From contig VZDJ01000219.1 in NCBI GenBank assembly GCA_008694505.1, positions 9,713,089 to 9,777,088 on the forward strand: a stretch of DNA of 64,000 nt, written 5' to 3'. Both the position numbers and the translations under genes were made by a program. The DNA is from Cyanoderma ruficeps (lineage: Eukaryota > Chordata > Aves > Passeriformes > Timaliidae). The notes beneath the pieces are model-generated. The model worked only from the letters and a program-made list of their open reading frames with translations, had not been told where the DNA came from and made no database searches. Shown here in pieces: positions 1 to 13,800 of this stretch; the first letter of the stretch is position 1, and each line of letters opens with the position of its first letter.

Positions 1-3000
1 TCTGCCAGTGGAGAACTTCTGTGGGTGGTAAGACACAGCGATGCAGCAATGCTCATTTATCAATGAGAAGGTGAGGAACCCATCAGCTGCTGGAGATAGC
101 TCCTGATCCTGATTTCCAGAGGAAACCTGGCATCACAGAGTAACGACAAGATGTGGTATGAGGGGCTGCCCTGAGTCTAGTTCAGTTGTTGCATTTTTAT
201 CTCTGAGGGGATTTTCAAGGAGAGAGCTGCCACTGGTGTATGATTTTGGGCACCCAGAGCTGCATTAACCAAGGGAGATCTTTGGCCTACCACTTGTGCA
301 GGTAATCAGAGGTCATCCTGGACTGAGTACATCTGGAATTCAGACTCCATAAGGCTCAGATTTAGCTCAGATTTGTACTCAGGACAGATTCCAGTCGCGG
401 ACTTCGAACTCAGGCACTTGTCCCCTGTCAGAATCTGGGAAGGGGAGGTGGAAAGGTTGCAGTGCCCTTGGCATCTGCATAAGGGATGCATTCACCTGGT
501 GATTTGTACTGATGTCTGCTGTGGAGCTCGGGGGTTGTGGTGAGCTTGGAGAGGCTGCAGAATGGAGAGATGAAATTCCTCAATGAAAAGGAGCAGCAGG
601 AGCTGGGAACAAGCCGGAGAGGCCTCTGGAGGGAGCAGGGCAGGCACAGCTGAGCTGCCTTTCCCAAAGCCTACTTAGCATAGGCCAGGGCCCTCATTTG
701 CTATTGACTGGAGGGATGTTTTACAAGTGCCCCTTCTGGTTCAGAGAGATATGAAATCTGTCTGTAATTGAGTTAATTTGGAGTTGAACATGGGCAAAGA
801 TAATGAGCTGGAAATAACAAAAGAAGAAAGATGGAAAGGTGTTGCTAAGGAACAGATCTTTTGCATTAAATCCTTTCCCTTCCCAATCAGATGAACCATT
901 TTTAGGATCTGGATGCTGAGTGATGGGGCAGACAGAGCACAGGCATGGAAATGATGGCTAGATCAAGAGTTCAGGATAATAAAGGAGTTAAGGGCAGGGG
1001 TGTGGCTTGGAGAATATAGAAAGGCACAAAGGGTGACAGCTGTGGCCAGCACAGTTCAGTGGCAGAGCAGTGGCTTTGGGCCCAGCAGAGTGGTGTCCTG
1101 TGCCTGACTCACCCCTTGTTTGAGGGAACACCCAATGCCCTGAGCCTCCACTGGGAAACACTTTGAGATATGGCCATAAGGACTGGCCACCAGCACATCT
1201 TGCTTATCAAAGATCAGCCAACACCCCCTCTCAAAGCACAGAGCTTTTAACTTCTCCAGTCTTTGACCCTGGTGAGAATTCTCACTGGAGTCAAGCATCA
1301 GGGTGAAGGCTTAAAATTGCTTCTCCTTGGCTTTTGGAAATGGTGTAAAATGTAATATGTTCAAGCCAAAAGGAGAACGGAAGAGAGGTCCGCAGAAAGG
1401 ACCAGAATATTTAACAGCCAGCAAAGCATAAGTAAATAGACGAGTTATTATCAATGAGTTTGTTTGAATTTGACAGAGCTTTCCTGCAAACATGGGGGAG
1501 GGAAGGGGGGTGAAGAATTCCCCACCAGTGTGAGCTGTAATAAAGGACCTGCTGTTTTCTGATTCTCACTCTCTGTGAAAATTGAAAAGGTTAGCCAGGT
1601 AATTGAAATCGGGACTGGAATACAAATAACGGTGTGAAAACCCAGCTGTAGAGCTGGCAAATAAAGTTGCAGGGAAAAGACTCAATTCTCGGTGGAATTT
1701 CTTAGCAGCAAAATGACTGGATGGATGGGGGGGAAAGGGATGATTTTCAATATATCTGCTCCTCCTGGGAGGGAAGATAGGGAATGAAATGAGACCGGAA
1801 GGAACCAGACTGAGACTAACACTTATATGAGTGTTCCTTGCTGTTAATGCAGGAGACAAACGAAAACTGGGCTGTGCTGAGGCTGAATCATGTCTGGCAG
1901 TCCTTGCTGCCTCTTGGAGGAGTGTAGTGGGTTTGCTGGGATTTGCTGGGCTGCCATGTGAGCCCCAGCTTTGGGACTATTTAGTGCCATAAGCGCAGAG
2001 AGCCAGCTCCGCATGACTCAGCCCCTCACCTTGGGACTGGGATACATAACCGAAGCAGATATATCTGGGCCAGTGTCAACTGCTGTTCGTCCTTGTTACA
2101 CGCAGGAACACAAACTGGTTTGCGTCATTTTAAACTAAGAGCTGCCTGTTAGTGTCTCAGCTCCAATGGAGGGACCTGCCAGTGCTACAGAAATGGAAAT
2201 TTATACCTGCTGCTCTTCCTGTGGTTTGTTTTCCTGCGGGGAGCAGGTAACCTGAGCTGGGAGGAAACGGTGCTGCAGGGCTTAGGGGAAGCTGAGTTTT
2301 GTGATGCCGACCAGGTTTGTTCACACTCAAAAACCCTCTTCACGCAGGATTTCCCTGACACCAAGCCAGCTAACAAACCCCAGTCTGCACATGGTTGAAT
2401 AAACGTGGTTAAATATACCTCCAGGTTCCTGTGTTAGTGCTTTGTTTCCTTCCTCACAGACAGACTGGTGAGGTTTTCTGTTTCCCAAAACTGTGATTCT
2501 TTTAAACTGTGACTCTTGCACTTTTTTTGCTGCAGTTGCTCTGTGCTGCCCATCCCACCTGCACTGCAGTCAACAGCAGCATGAAAAAAACCTTCTTTTT
2601 GGAGACTTTCCACTGAGTTCAGGCACCTGTTTAGCACATTTTCTGGCAGGGCAGATCTCTTTCCTGCCCTTGTCATCTCTTGCGGAAGCAAAGAAAAGAA
2701 AACGGATAGGTTGCAAACAAATGCTGCGAATTCTACACCTGCTCTAGAGGTTTGTTGGAATTTCTCTGCCTTTTGAATGTAGCCCAGGTGTCCCAGAGGC
2801 ACCAGGCCAAGGAACAAAGCGGCCGGTGAGCCCCTGAGGATGCCGTTCTCCCACCGTTTAGTGGTGATTTAGCTGTGAGCCATTTGCTTTGCTCATTTGG
2901 AGGATGATTTTCCTAGTGAGTCATTCTTGAGGGAGTCTCTCGGGTTCTGAAGGAACTAAACAAATTGAAAGGGTCTGATAAACATACCTGCTCCTCAACA

Positions 3001-6000
3001 AAGAGCACACAGCACTCCAAGGTGACTTGTGCCTTGTTGCCCGGCTGCGTTTTGCAGCTGCAGAAAGCGTGCCCAAAAACTACCTGTAAAACAGCTAAAG
3101 TAGATGACTGAAGTAGGTCAGATAAATTGATTTTAGCACAGCTTTTTTCACCCTCATTTGACTAGAAAAAGGAATACAGTTTTCCTCTGATGGAGATCAT
3201 GTTGCAAGCATCTGGGTCAAAGGATCTCCTGGAAAACCCACATCTAGCCAAAAAAACAAACAAAAGCCTGTTCCTCTGGGAAGGAGCTTGCTGCATTTCA
3301 TAAAATAGTGTAGGCTGAGGATGCAAGAAAAAGGTTATTTGGGCTTTTACAATAAGAACCTCAGTATTTTATTAATGAATTAGCTATTCTAGTGGGAAGC
3401 AAATTATTCCAACAGCTCCCATACACCTAAAATTAATCCTTCTTTAAAAATTAAGTGGATTTAAGATAATTTGCCTTTAAGGCTTCAGCTACAGCTTTCA
3501 AGGTTTCACAAAGCCTAGACAGTAAGAGAAAGCCTTCTACTGGTAGAAAATGAGTTTAGCTCTGTCTGGGCAAGACCAAAGCAAGCTGTTGACTACCCAG
3601 AATGTAAATGCAAAGAAATGTGGAAGAAAATCCACAATCCTTGACCGTTCTGGAGAAGTTCTTATACTATGGTCCATTTTGGATGTGGAAATTTCCTTTT
3701 TCAGAGTCAGGGAATCATGCATAGGACGTTCACTGTCTTTTGGTGCATGGTGACCTGCCCTAACAACTTCAAAAGTGTGTTTTTCCCAGGTGAGGAAACC
3801 TGCAGGACTATTTTTCTGCAGTTTCTTTGCAAGCTCTTTTAACCCTCAGCTCACTCTGAAGGACATTTGCCATCCTTGCATTGACTTGGACCAAATTCTA
3901 AACTCAGATTTTAATCCTTGCATGAGCTTGTTTGATTTCTTGTTCATTCTGCTTTCATTGTCATATTTCTCCTTTCATTAATATCCATTTGATATGGAAA
4001 CGCCACAGCTCAGCAATTTGCTAGTTTGTAGAAAAAGAAACTTCAGTGGGGAAAATACTAACAAGTGTCATGAGAGCAGAGAAAATAAGATAACTGTGGG
4101 AAAACAGAGAGGGAGAGCAGGCCTGGCTGTTCCACAGGCTTGGAAGGAGCCGTTTTGGCTTTGGGACCCTCTCCTGGCTACAACAATTGTGCTGCCCAGT
4201 TTTTAATCTCCTCCCTTGTAGGAACAGTTGTACAGAGTCCTTGGATGCCACAAGGCCCATGGGGATTTGTGCTGGTTTTGTGCAAATAAACCAGATGAAA
4301 TATGTTTGGTTTTTTTAAATACTGTGACTTGTAATGGCTGAACTTTTGGGGAATGTCCATCTTCTGCTGCTCACGTGAAATCAGAGGGAGAAGCAAGAAG
4401 CATGAGGATTTCTGGAGCATGAACCAGGCTTAGGAAGACTTTAGCATATTTATTTTAATGTTACATACAGACACAGATAACCACCTCTGCAGCTGAAATG
4501 TACATTTAGTTTTACTGATAAACTGTGGTTTAAACACTTCGAAACACAGTGGGGTTCAAAAACTCTTCATATAAACTTAACAGAGCTCTCCACCTCCTGT
4601 TCATGGTGTTTTTTCCAGCTGAACCTGGCATTCAATCCGAGCATCACTCACTGGCATTAACACAATTCTTCTCCCCTTTGAGTGCTGCCTTGTAGCACAT
4701 TTCAGACTCCACGTTTTGTTCACAGTGCTGGAGCGCTGCCCCTGCTCTCCACACTTTCTGCTCACACATTTGCACATTTTCCAGAGGGAAACAGAAGCAG
4801 AGAAATAAATCAATAGACACTCCTGCCTCCAAAGTCACGCTTGATTTCAAATAAATACAGTTTTATCACAACAGACCTCTTTGGGGGAAACAGAGTTGTT
4901 CTCCATTTTTGTGTAACAGGAGTTTTTTCCCGGCCAGTTGCCAATATTTTTCAGCACTTGGCTATGAAAGCTCCTTAATGTATAAATAAAGGAATAGCAT
5001 CAGCTTTCATGACATCTCTATCCATCTTCGCTTTTTTTTCATCTTTGAATCCAGTGTTCAAAATGCAGGAGGTAAATACCAGAGCAGAGTGATAAATAAC
5101 TCAAACACCGACCTTTTGGGAAGAAAAACCTCCAGTGGACATTGACTACATTTAGGGACAAAGTGCATCAACTATTTTCTAGAGATGCTCCCTCAGGATC
5201 TGAGCTGGACAGTCACAGGGAACTTAACTTGGAGTCTCCAGTTAGTCTCCATTTTTTTTCACTGCATTTATTTTATTTTTAGCAGAATTCAGAGGAGTTT
5301 TGACACGTCTCTCCCAATAACACTTTCACAGAAGGTTTAGTTCGGTGCAAGACTAAATGTTTTCAGCTTTGATTTTGATATTTGGCCAAAAAAGCTCAGT
5401 CGTTTTTGCTTATGCGTATAACTAGCTTTGACTGACAACAAATTAAATGTGATAAAAACTGATTTTAGGGGAAGAAAATAAGTTAACTCAGAAGCAGGGG
5501 ACTTCATGATTATTTGCTTCTCACTACTTCTCTTCCAAAATATTTCCATCCATGCACATTCCTCCCACCTCTGCTTCCCCTTCCTCACACTCCCCTGGCA
5601 GGGGAATGTCTCTACCCCATGCTGGATGTGTGGCCATGTCGAGCTGCACCTTGTCCTCACCCCTTTGGCTGGTCTCTAGGACAGATTCCACACAGCTGGC
5701 ACAGGCAGGAAACCCCCAGGGCTCAGTGAGGGGTCTGCCCAAGGGAGGCACAGGGTGAGGGAGGAAATCCAGCACAGCCACTGCCCAGGTGGTCCCCAGG
5801 TGGTCCTCGGGTGGTCAGTGGGATCTCAGAGCTTGGAGAAATGCACAGGCAGGGAAACAGGGACCTGGGCAGCCCAGAATCAGCAAGGCACCACTGCCAC
5901 AGGCTGTCCAGAGGAAAAACGCACTGTATCTCAGGCACAGGGAAAAATAATGCAAAATTTCTGCTCAGAAATGGAAATGTCACTGGTAAAATGCGAGCGT

Positions 6001-7028
6001 CCACTTGGGGGTGGCAAAGCATTTCAGCTGTGTCTTGAGGGAGCAGGAATGGCCTTTTCTCTGCGGGCCTTGTGTGTGCTTCTTCCCCTCTCCAAGGCTT
6101 GTTTCTCAAGACTGCAGGTGGTAAAAAGGGTCTGAAAATATTCCCGTTATGTGCCAGGAAAAGGGGACTCTCCAGCTGCCATGAGGCCCCCACCTCGGAG
6201 TCCCACAGTGAGAATCAAATAGAAAACTTTGGGGCAAACAAAGGGAGAGACTGTGGCAACCAGGAATGCAATCCCTTCCTCCTTGGTAGGAAATGTCATC
6301 TGCATCCCCAGTGACCAGAATGGAAAATGTCTTTATGCACTGAGTGCATCTTTCAGGGGCTAATGTTCTTATTTGCTGTGATAACTGTGTTCTCTGGCTG
6401 TGTAAGTGACTGCCAGTCCCCTGGTGACACTCATGGGATGATTCCCTGTGGCAGTGCGTGCCAAGCCTGAGCCCAGCATGGGGACTAAACCCAGCCCTGA
6501 GTCAGGGTGCACACGGGAGGCATTTCCCTGAAACACAATGAACAGGCTTTGAAACGTGTGAGACAGAGCCTTACAAAATCCTTTATCATGTAATGGACCC
6601 TCCCTGAGCTCCCCTGGCAAAATTCTATAGGGTCTTCTCCCTGCAGCCAGCAGAACTCAGGAATTTGTCAGCTCGGATATGAGTGTGCTGCCTTCAGGAT
6701 CTGTTTGCTCTACTGGGATGCAGGGAAGTTTTTCAGACCTGGTATTGTGCTTTGTGGCAAAAACTGAATTCAGTAGATGCAGTATTACTGCAAAACTCCC
6801 CTTTTATTGCCCTTGTATTAGATTTGTCCTAGTTCCCTCTGAGTGCTGTCCAGGCTCCTCCCTGGTGATTGCTAATCCACACAGATCTCTGACTTCTGCC
6901 ATCCACCTGGGACAGGAGGATTGAAGTCTGCTGAAGCACAGCCACAGGGCTTCACTGGTGGAGACAACACATCAATACCTGGAGTTGAAGTAATGATAAG
7001 AAGCTCAGAAGGCAAAATTCGCTTTACA
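1..7028. other. Intergenic DNA downstream of NMUR2
   Basis: I see no gene here. The open frames on both strands are short, overlap each other in several frames, and resemble no family I know. The longest, on the minus strand at 5723-6193 (156 codons), lies in a locally GC-rich patch where stop codons are rarer and has no domain-like features. A short imperfect tandem of an AGGTGGTC unit lies at about 5787-5817. In other vertebrates the next gene on this side is the glycine receptor gene GLRA1, but none of its exons is visible in the window. Confidence 0.6.
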
Positions 7029-7034
7029 TTTATT
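7029..7034 (-). terminator. NMUR2: Candidate poly(A) signal of NMUR2
   Basis: On the minus strand this reads AATAAA. It lies about 580 bases past the NMUR2 stop codon, which would give a 3' untranslated region of roughly 0.6 kb. I saw no canonical hexamer closer to the stop, but variant hexamers or more distal sites cannot be excluded. The downstream minus-strand sequence has only a modest T/GT content, so the true cleavage site needs transcript data. Confidence 0.45.
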
Positions 7035-7616
7035 TTACAATTGTTGGCTCCCTGGTTCTTCTGGCCCAGAAAGAGCTGTTGTTGGTAGCTGGTGTTTATC
7101 AGCCCAGCTCAGAGCTGCTCTCATTCTTGCCTGTTTGCTAATGTTGACAGGAGAGGTTTGCAGCAGCCATACCTCAGGAAGGCTGTGGCAGAGGGAAGTG
7201 GGACTGGCTTACCTAAAGCTAGAAGTGGGTAGAGAAGGCTTATGCAGAAGGTTGTCCTGTTTCAAAATAAGTAAAAACTGATGTTTCTGTTGCTGCACAA
7301 GAAGCTATTTGGTAAGACCTGGCTAAACTGATTCTCTCTCACATTCTGGCAGCGCTGGGGGTCTCTCTCACCTTTTAAAGCAGCTCTTTGCTGTCTCAAA
7401 GTGAGCAAACTCAGATTTAAAGCCCTCCCATTAGCTTGGGGGTAATTCAGTGCTTCCCTAACACATCCTAAATACAGTCTCCTCCTTCATTCCTTCAGTG
7501 GGACACCTCCTGAACAATTCTTGCTGAAGTCAGTCTTTTAGGAAATTTTCTTCTGCTATAGTTTCTTAAAGCAATTTTCTTAACCATCTCTTTCACCTGG
7601 ATCACAGCACAGAAAG

Positions 7617-7876
7617 TCACAGCCCAGTGGAGAGCTGAGAGCTGCTGACAGATGTCCTCTGTGTGCCAGGGACACTGGTGTTTTCAGCAGAGTCCATGAG
7701 ATTGTGATCCTTCAGCACAAACATGCTCTTCTGGGACGAAATCTTGCACTTGGGGTGTTTAGGGGCACAGTGCTTGCAGCAGGGAGAAATCACACTGAGG
7801 AAAGCCATCCTGAAGCGCTGGGACAGCAGGTTGTAAATGATGGGGTTTGTAGCAGAGCTCAGGTAGAAGAAAACAC
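7617..7876 (-). CDS. NMUR2: NMUR2 coding exon 4 (residues 311-396 and stop)
   Basis: This exon encodes the rest of TM7 ([18 protein letters not shown]), helix 8 (SQRFRMAF) and the cytoplasmic tail, and ends with TGA at 7619-7617. The acceptor at 7877 is preceded by a clear pyrimidine tract. The tail has cysteines at 343, 344, 347 and 354, which are plausible palmitoylation sites, followed by a serine/threonine-rich end. It finishes ...QLSTGL, shorter and different from the mammalian tail as I remember it. The last residues fit a class I PDZ ligand (T-x-L). Confidence 0.95.
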
Positions 7877-10800
7877 CTGGGAGAACAAGGGTGGGAGGAA
7901 GAGAGAAGCATTCATTCGTGTGTGAAACCATCTCAGAAGGGGAAAATCTATTTATTGCCTATACAGCTGCACCAAGCTTAGATGCAAGGGTGGAGACAGC
8001 AGCAGTGGAGCTCTGCTGCCTTCCTGGCACAGGCAGAGGGATCTCTCACCAAGGCAAGCTCAGCTTTCACTGCACGGAAAATGGGAGAGAATGTGAACTG
8101 GAGCTCAGCCTCTCCAGCTGCTCAGGAACCAGCTCTCTCTTGAGCTACCCCGACCTGCCTCCAGCAGTGCCCTCATCCCCACAGCAGGATTTGCACAGCT
8201 GGTGCCCCATCAAAGCTGGCACAGGATAACTTCCAGCCAGGGGAGGCTAATTTCCTACAACTCACCAGGACAATGGCACAAGATTGGATTTGTCTGAGCT
8301 GCCTAATGGCCACATTCAGTGTTTTCCCATGGCAGGCTGAAAATAAGATTCCTCTTTGAAAAGCCCTTCATTATATGGTTGGTGAGGCCATAAACATTTG
8401 GTTTCATCACCCAGTGCTGAGCAGTATGTAAGGCTCTTGCATTTGATAAGGTTTCTTATTTACCCCAGAGAGCCTGTGGAGGATGCTGCCTGCTGCTGTG
8501 TACTTAAAAGCAGCTGACTGACAGCAGTCTTCACCTCTGAACATTCCCAAGGATGAAAATCAGCTGGTAATGTTACATGATATCCTTCTTTTTTTCTTTT
8601 ATTCTTGGTGAATATTCAGACACTGAATTCAACAACATGTCCAGATGTTGAATGCTGCAGAAACCTCCCTGCAGATTTTATTCAGGCACCATTCTCATCA
8701 CTGCTCACCAAACCTCAAGAAGGTTTTCCACACAAGTCTCATGTCCTCTACAACATAAATGACTACACATTCCAAGTGAAACCACTCACAAACACTTTTT
8801 TTTTGCCAGTCCCTGTGCAAGTGGAAGAAGAAAGCTTTACCTGACACCACATGAATTAAGTTGAAGGTATTGGCCAAAGGCTCAGTCCATTCCACAACAA
8901 AGCTGAAGAAAAGTCGGTCTATATGGAATGGAGCCCAGCAGATGGCAAAAACTATCACGAGGACAACTGGTGTGGAGAGAGAGGAGAAGAAAAACAGGTC
9001 AGAAGTGGGAACATGTCGTTCACCAACCTGCAGAGAATTCATAAAGCTGGATAGGGGACTTAATATATAAATTACATTCACAGTTTCAAAACTTTTGCCA
9101 TCCTTTATGTCTTACTATTACCAAGTAAAAGAAAAATCTTTCCATTAATTTTTGTGTTGGATAACCCAATGCATGCACACAGAGTGTCATTCAAACAGAG
9201 CAGGAAACAGCCAGGAAGTGTTGGGGTATATATGGAGGCCAAACCCATTCCAGGCTCAGAAAACCAGGCTGGCTCCAAAGTACAGTTTGGTGTAATGCAA
9301 ACCAGATGTTCATTCTGTAAAAATGTACAAGATGGACTATTTGCACTCTGAAAAAAGGGGAACCTCTGTGGAGGGCTGCAAGAGCTAGTTTAGAGTGAAG
9401 GATGTTGGAGAATTGCCATGCAGGCATCTGCCATGGAGTTCTGCTCAATCTCCTCTTGTGCTGGGGAGGAAAATTTCCTTTCTGAGTCTTTTGGTAGTTA
9501 CCCCTGATGCTTCACTCCTGCAAGTTCAGATAAAACAGCAATAAGCCTTTTTTTAAAAAATATAGCAGCTGCTAATCTCATAACTCTTGTATCCAATGAA
9601 CCTTCAATACCATGAACAAAGAACCATCAATTACCCTCCAGGATCTGCTCATGGTAAATAAAACACAGAAGGATTCTCTACTTACACAGCATCTTGGTGA
9701 CTGATTTCCTGGATGGCCTCTGAACATTCACAGCCATTTCCTCCACTTCCAAAGATTCATCTCCTTTCAACTGCCAAAAGGAGAGAAAGCAAAGGACAGC
9801 TTAGACAAGAGACCACGTCCCTGCCAGACACAGACTGTTTGATATTTTGATAGTTGTAGTTTGAGAAAAGCAAAATTTGGGGCCACTTGGGACTCATTGA
9901 AAAAAATAAATCTACATTTAAATTTCATATTTTGTCTTGAAAAATGTGGAAGCTTTAGGTTCAAAACAATCTGCATCTGAACCTGCATATTTACAGAAAA
10001 TTTGTGTTTCATTTTCCCACTTATCTTTTCTCAATGAGTCAATATTTGGTTCACAGTTTATGTTCCATTTCAACAGTATTTTGCTAGGCATTATTTTCTC
10101 TTCTAGCAAAATATCGTTCATTTGTTTATTTTCCTAAAAGTGTTCCCCACAATTAAGCACAAACCAATGATCCAAAAATTACCCAGAGAGGCCTCAGTAC
10201 AACACAGTAATCATTGGAAAAAAATCCTGTAGGATTCAAGGGAGTTTGTTTCATATCCTGAGTGTTGGGTGTAGTTGATATTCAACCCATCTAATGAACA
10301 AACCCCAGAAATTCTGCCTTGCAGATGGGCAGGGTGCATGATACACACAGGTTTAGCCTCACACTGCTCAGGCACAACAAGGAGAGGTTTTTCTCCAGTA
10401 GTTTTCCCTGGAATTCAAGACAAGTGGGCATAAAGAGCAATAATCTGATCATCCCTGGAATCTGTCCCCACTATGTTTATGATGAGAAGACTGGTGCTTT
10501 GGTGATGAAAGGATCAGGTTTATGTAAACAGGACGGTTGATTTGAACACCAAGGAAATCATATCTGGAAAGTCCATATCTGCTTCCTGCAGTAGGAACTC
10601 CTGATTAACCAACAGCTTTGTCTGTTTTCAAGTAAAGAAACTGGAGCCAAAATTTAATTTAATGAGACAATATCAGGAATGAGGGAAAAGATAGAAATCA
10701 CTCTGGATTTGCAAAAAACTCCATGAGGACATGCTAGTTGTGCCATTTGCTTTTGCCCTTTACACTGTGACTTTGCTTTCTGATTTCAGATTAATAATAC

Positions 10801-13800
10801 TTTTCTGTAAGGGTGATGAAATGAGCCCTTCTTTCAATGTTCTCTTTATTTATAAAAGGAAAAAACATGTAAATGGAATTGTGTCAATTACAGTGCGATA
10901 CAGCCTCTCATATTTAACGTTACTCCCCTTGTAACTTTTAGTCATAGCCACAGTTGCTTAAGGAAAAGACTCAGTTGATTTGTAACACATCTACTGATAA
11001 ATGATCAGATTTATTAAAACTCCTGGATTCCCTTCAGTGGTTTTCAGTCTCAACAGTAATCTATTCCAGGCATATTCCAAAGCCTCAGAGAGTACAGTGT
11101 GCTGATGCTGTAATAAACCAGACATATGCATCTTTATTTTGCCCCTTCCTCCTGTCGTTTTGATGATGCTGTAAGGCTCCTCTTTAGCCTCAAATGATGA
11201 AGGTGTGACAGGCAAGAACAACTCAGCAGCTGCAGTTCAACAAAACAATAAAACATTACAAACAGGGAGGGAAAAAATGAATAAATGAGTCCATGGCAAA
11301 GGTTGTGACTTGAATTAATGCCAATGGTTTGAGAGGAGCAGAACCCCAGCCAAGGTGCTGGTTACTTTTACATCACTGTGATGTATGAGTTTGTGTAGGT
11401 TTGAGATTTTCCCTTTCACTGCAAGAGAATTAAAAGTGACTGGAGCAAGAAGCTGAAAATTGGATTTTCCCCACAGGTCTTTATTAGCTACAGCATTCAC
11501 CCCAGAAATCAAAAGGCTGAGTGAAATTAGGGTCTCACCTGTTACCAGACAAACATAGTGAGGCCACTCTGCAAAAGGAGGACTCTTTTCTGGAATCTGC
11601 AAAAGCAGAACTGTTTTCCGTAAACTCCTTGGCCTGTCTGACACTAGTGGTGATCAAAGTTTCACTACAGCTGATGGAAAAATTGAGATTTAAACCCCAC
11701 AAGGCTTCTGCTAAAGATTACAGTCCTGCCTGTTTCAGAGGTTTGACTGAAGCAGAGCTGCAGCCTTGGTGTGCCCTTAGCTCACCCCAGGGAAAGGAGA
11801 ACCAGCCACTGGGACAGGGACTGCTGAACAACCTCTATGGAGAGGGGACAGACTCTGGAAGAGCTCTGGTGGGCTCTGCAGAAATTAGCCAAAGGCAGTC
11901 ACCATCCACAGATGATCCTGGGCATTTAAAAGCTGGGCATTTGCAGGGAGAAATAGATTTCAATGAGAAAATCTGAACAAGATGTGCATTGGCAAGAATA
12001 AGTTGTCTTGCTTCAAAGACAGGTAAAGTAAAATCGTCACTATGTCCATATTATTATTATTNGTTGTTGTTGTTGTTGTTGTTGTTGTTAATGTTATTAC
12101 TATTACTATTATTTCCAGTTACTGAGGGGATGAGACACTAAGAGAAGAGTTGGAACCTTGGGAGAAGGATCATCCAGCCTATGCCATCAGAAGCCCTTGT
12201 TAAACAGAGTATGACTTTTAGGCAAGCAGTGATCAGCACCTATGCCTGTGTCCTTTTGGGAATCGGTTTGAAAGGACTGGGCAGGGACCTTGCACTGAAT
12301 CCTGCTGCAGTGCAGGCTTCTCCCCAAGAAATCCCATCTCAATCAGTGTCCCAGGGATGGACTTCCATGAGCAGCTACTGCCCAATGTTCTCATCTTGTC
12401 CCTCTCCTCTCCCTCCTCAGCTCTTTGGCTGCGGGTTGCAATCAGTAGCTGAACTGGGTTTGAAGAGCCTGGATGATTCAGGGATTTACCCTAAAGGTAT
12501 CTGTGATGGGAACCCCATGAAAGAGGCAGCAGGAAGCTTCCACAATCCAGCCTAATGAGTTTACAGTGCAATGATCAGGGTCCTCTTCTTCGCACTGGTG
12601 CTGGAACGATCAATTGACCATAACATTGCAATATTAAACCACCAAGCCTTAAAATTATACAAGCAGATAATGAGGTAATCAAGCATTTCCCAGTGAAAAA
12701 GATGAATGCATTTTTACATTAAATTATAAATTAACTCAGGTACCCTGTGACCCATGTTTGCTGCCTTCTCACGGCTGCTTGGTAGGTCACCTGTCCCCAC
12801 CTGTATTGCCTCCTGAAACTGTCCAGCACTGGCAGAGCTTGAGGGAGAAAGTGGTGAGGAAATGCCCTTTCTACAAAGTCTGGATATGAAAAGGTTACGT
12901 CTCTGTTTGCCGAAATCGAGCTGTTGTACAGCCTTTGGATCAACCCTGAGCTCTTCCACTACATTCTGTGGGTGACACATGGCACTCAGGAAACTGCAGG
13001 GTGTTGCTAAAGCCTCACTGGTTTCCTCCCCTGTGAGTAGATAAAAAGTGTCTCCTCTTGGAAAATGATATATACATATATATATATATACACATCATTC
13101 TCCTATCACTTCTGTTGAAAAAATTAAATCATGTTGCCCAGTGCAGCTTGGAGATAATGCAGACCCAGCCGGGATGGATCCTGTTAAAATTTGGAAGTCT
13201 GAGCTGGATATACAGAAGAACAGGCACAAACAGTGAACATTACTGTCTTTAGGAAAGACAGCTCGAACAAATGTATGAATTTGCAGAAGTCCTGGGGTCT
13301 CAGCCCTCATCTGGTACTGAGCTTCTCTTCTGGGATGGGGTATAGGAATATCTGCTGATGCAAACAGAAGTTATTGCAACCTACCCTCAAGTCTTCCTTT
13401 TATAAATTCAGGGATTTCTCTTTTTCTTTTTGTAAAAACTCTATTTTCACCACCTTTCACTCCCTTCAGGTCTTATTTTGCAAGATATTTATTGAAACTA
13501 TGTCAAAACCCCTCAAAAGCCTACAGAGATTGGGGATAGTTAACCCATTCACTGCCTTGAGGACCTGCTCTGTGCTGTGGATTTCTGGCAGATTATCCAC
13601 GTTATTTTCCTGGGTGAGTAAAAATCACTTTGTATAATTTCAGGTAACAGTAAATATCAGTCAGCACGACAAAATTATATATACATCAGAGATTTGGTTG
13701 AGTTTCTTGCATATTATTTAATAAATTCATTCTTCTTCATTTCTTGCTATCGGATCAGACACATCTTTGTAAACTTTAAGTTACATTCGGTGTGATAAAA

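Noticed and set aside
5723..6193. 156-codon minus-strand frame downstream of NMUR2
   Set aside because: It overlaps other frames on both strands in a GC-rich patch, and no recognisable domain or motif is present.
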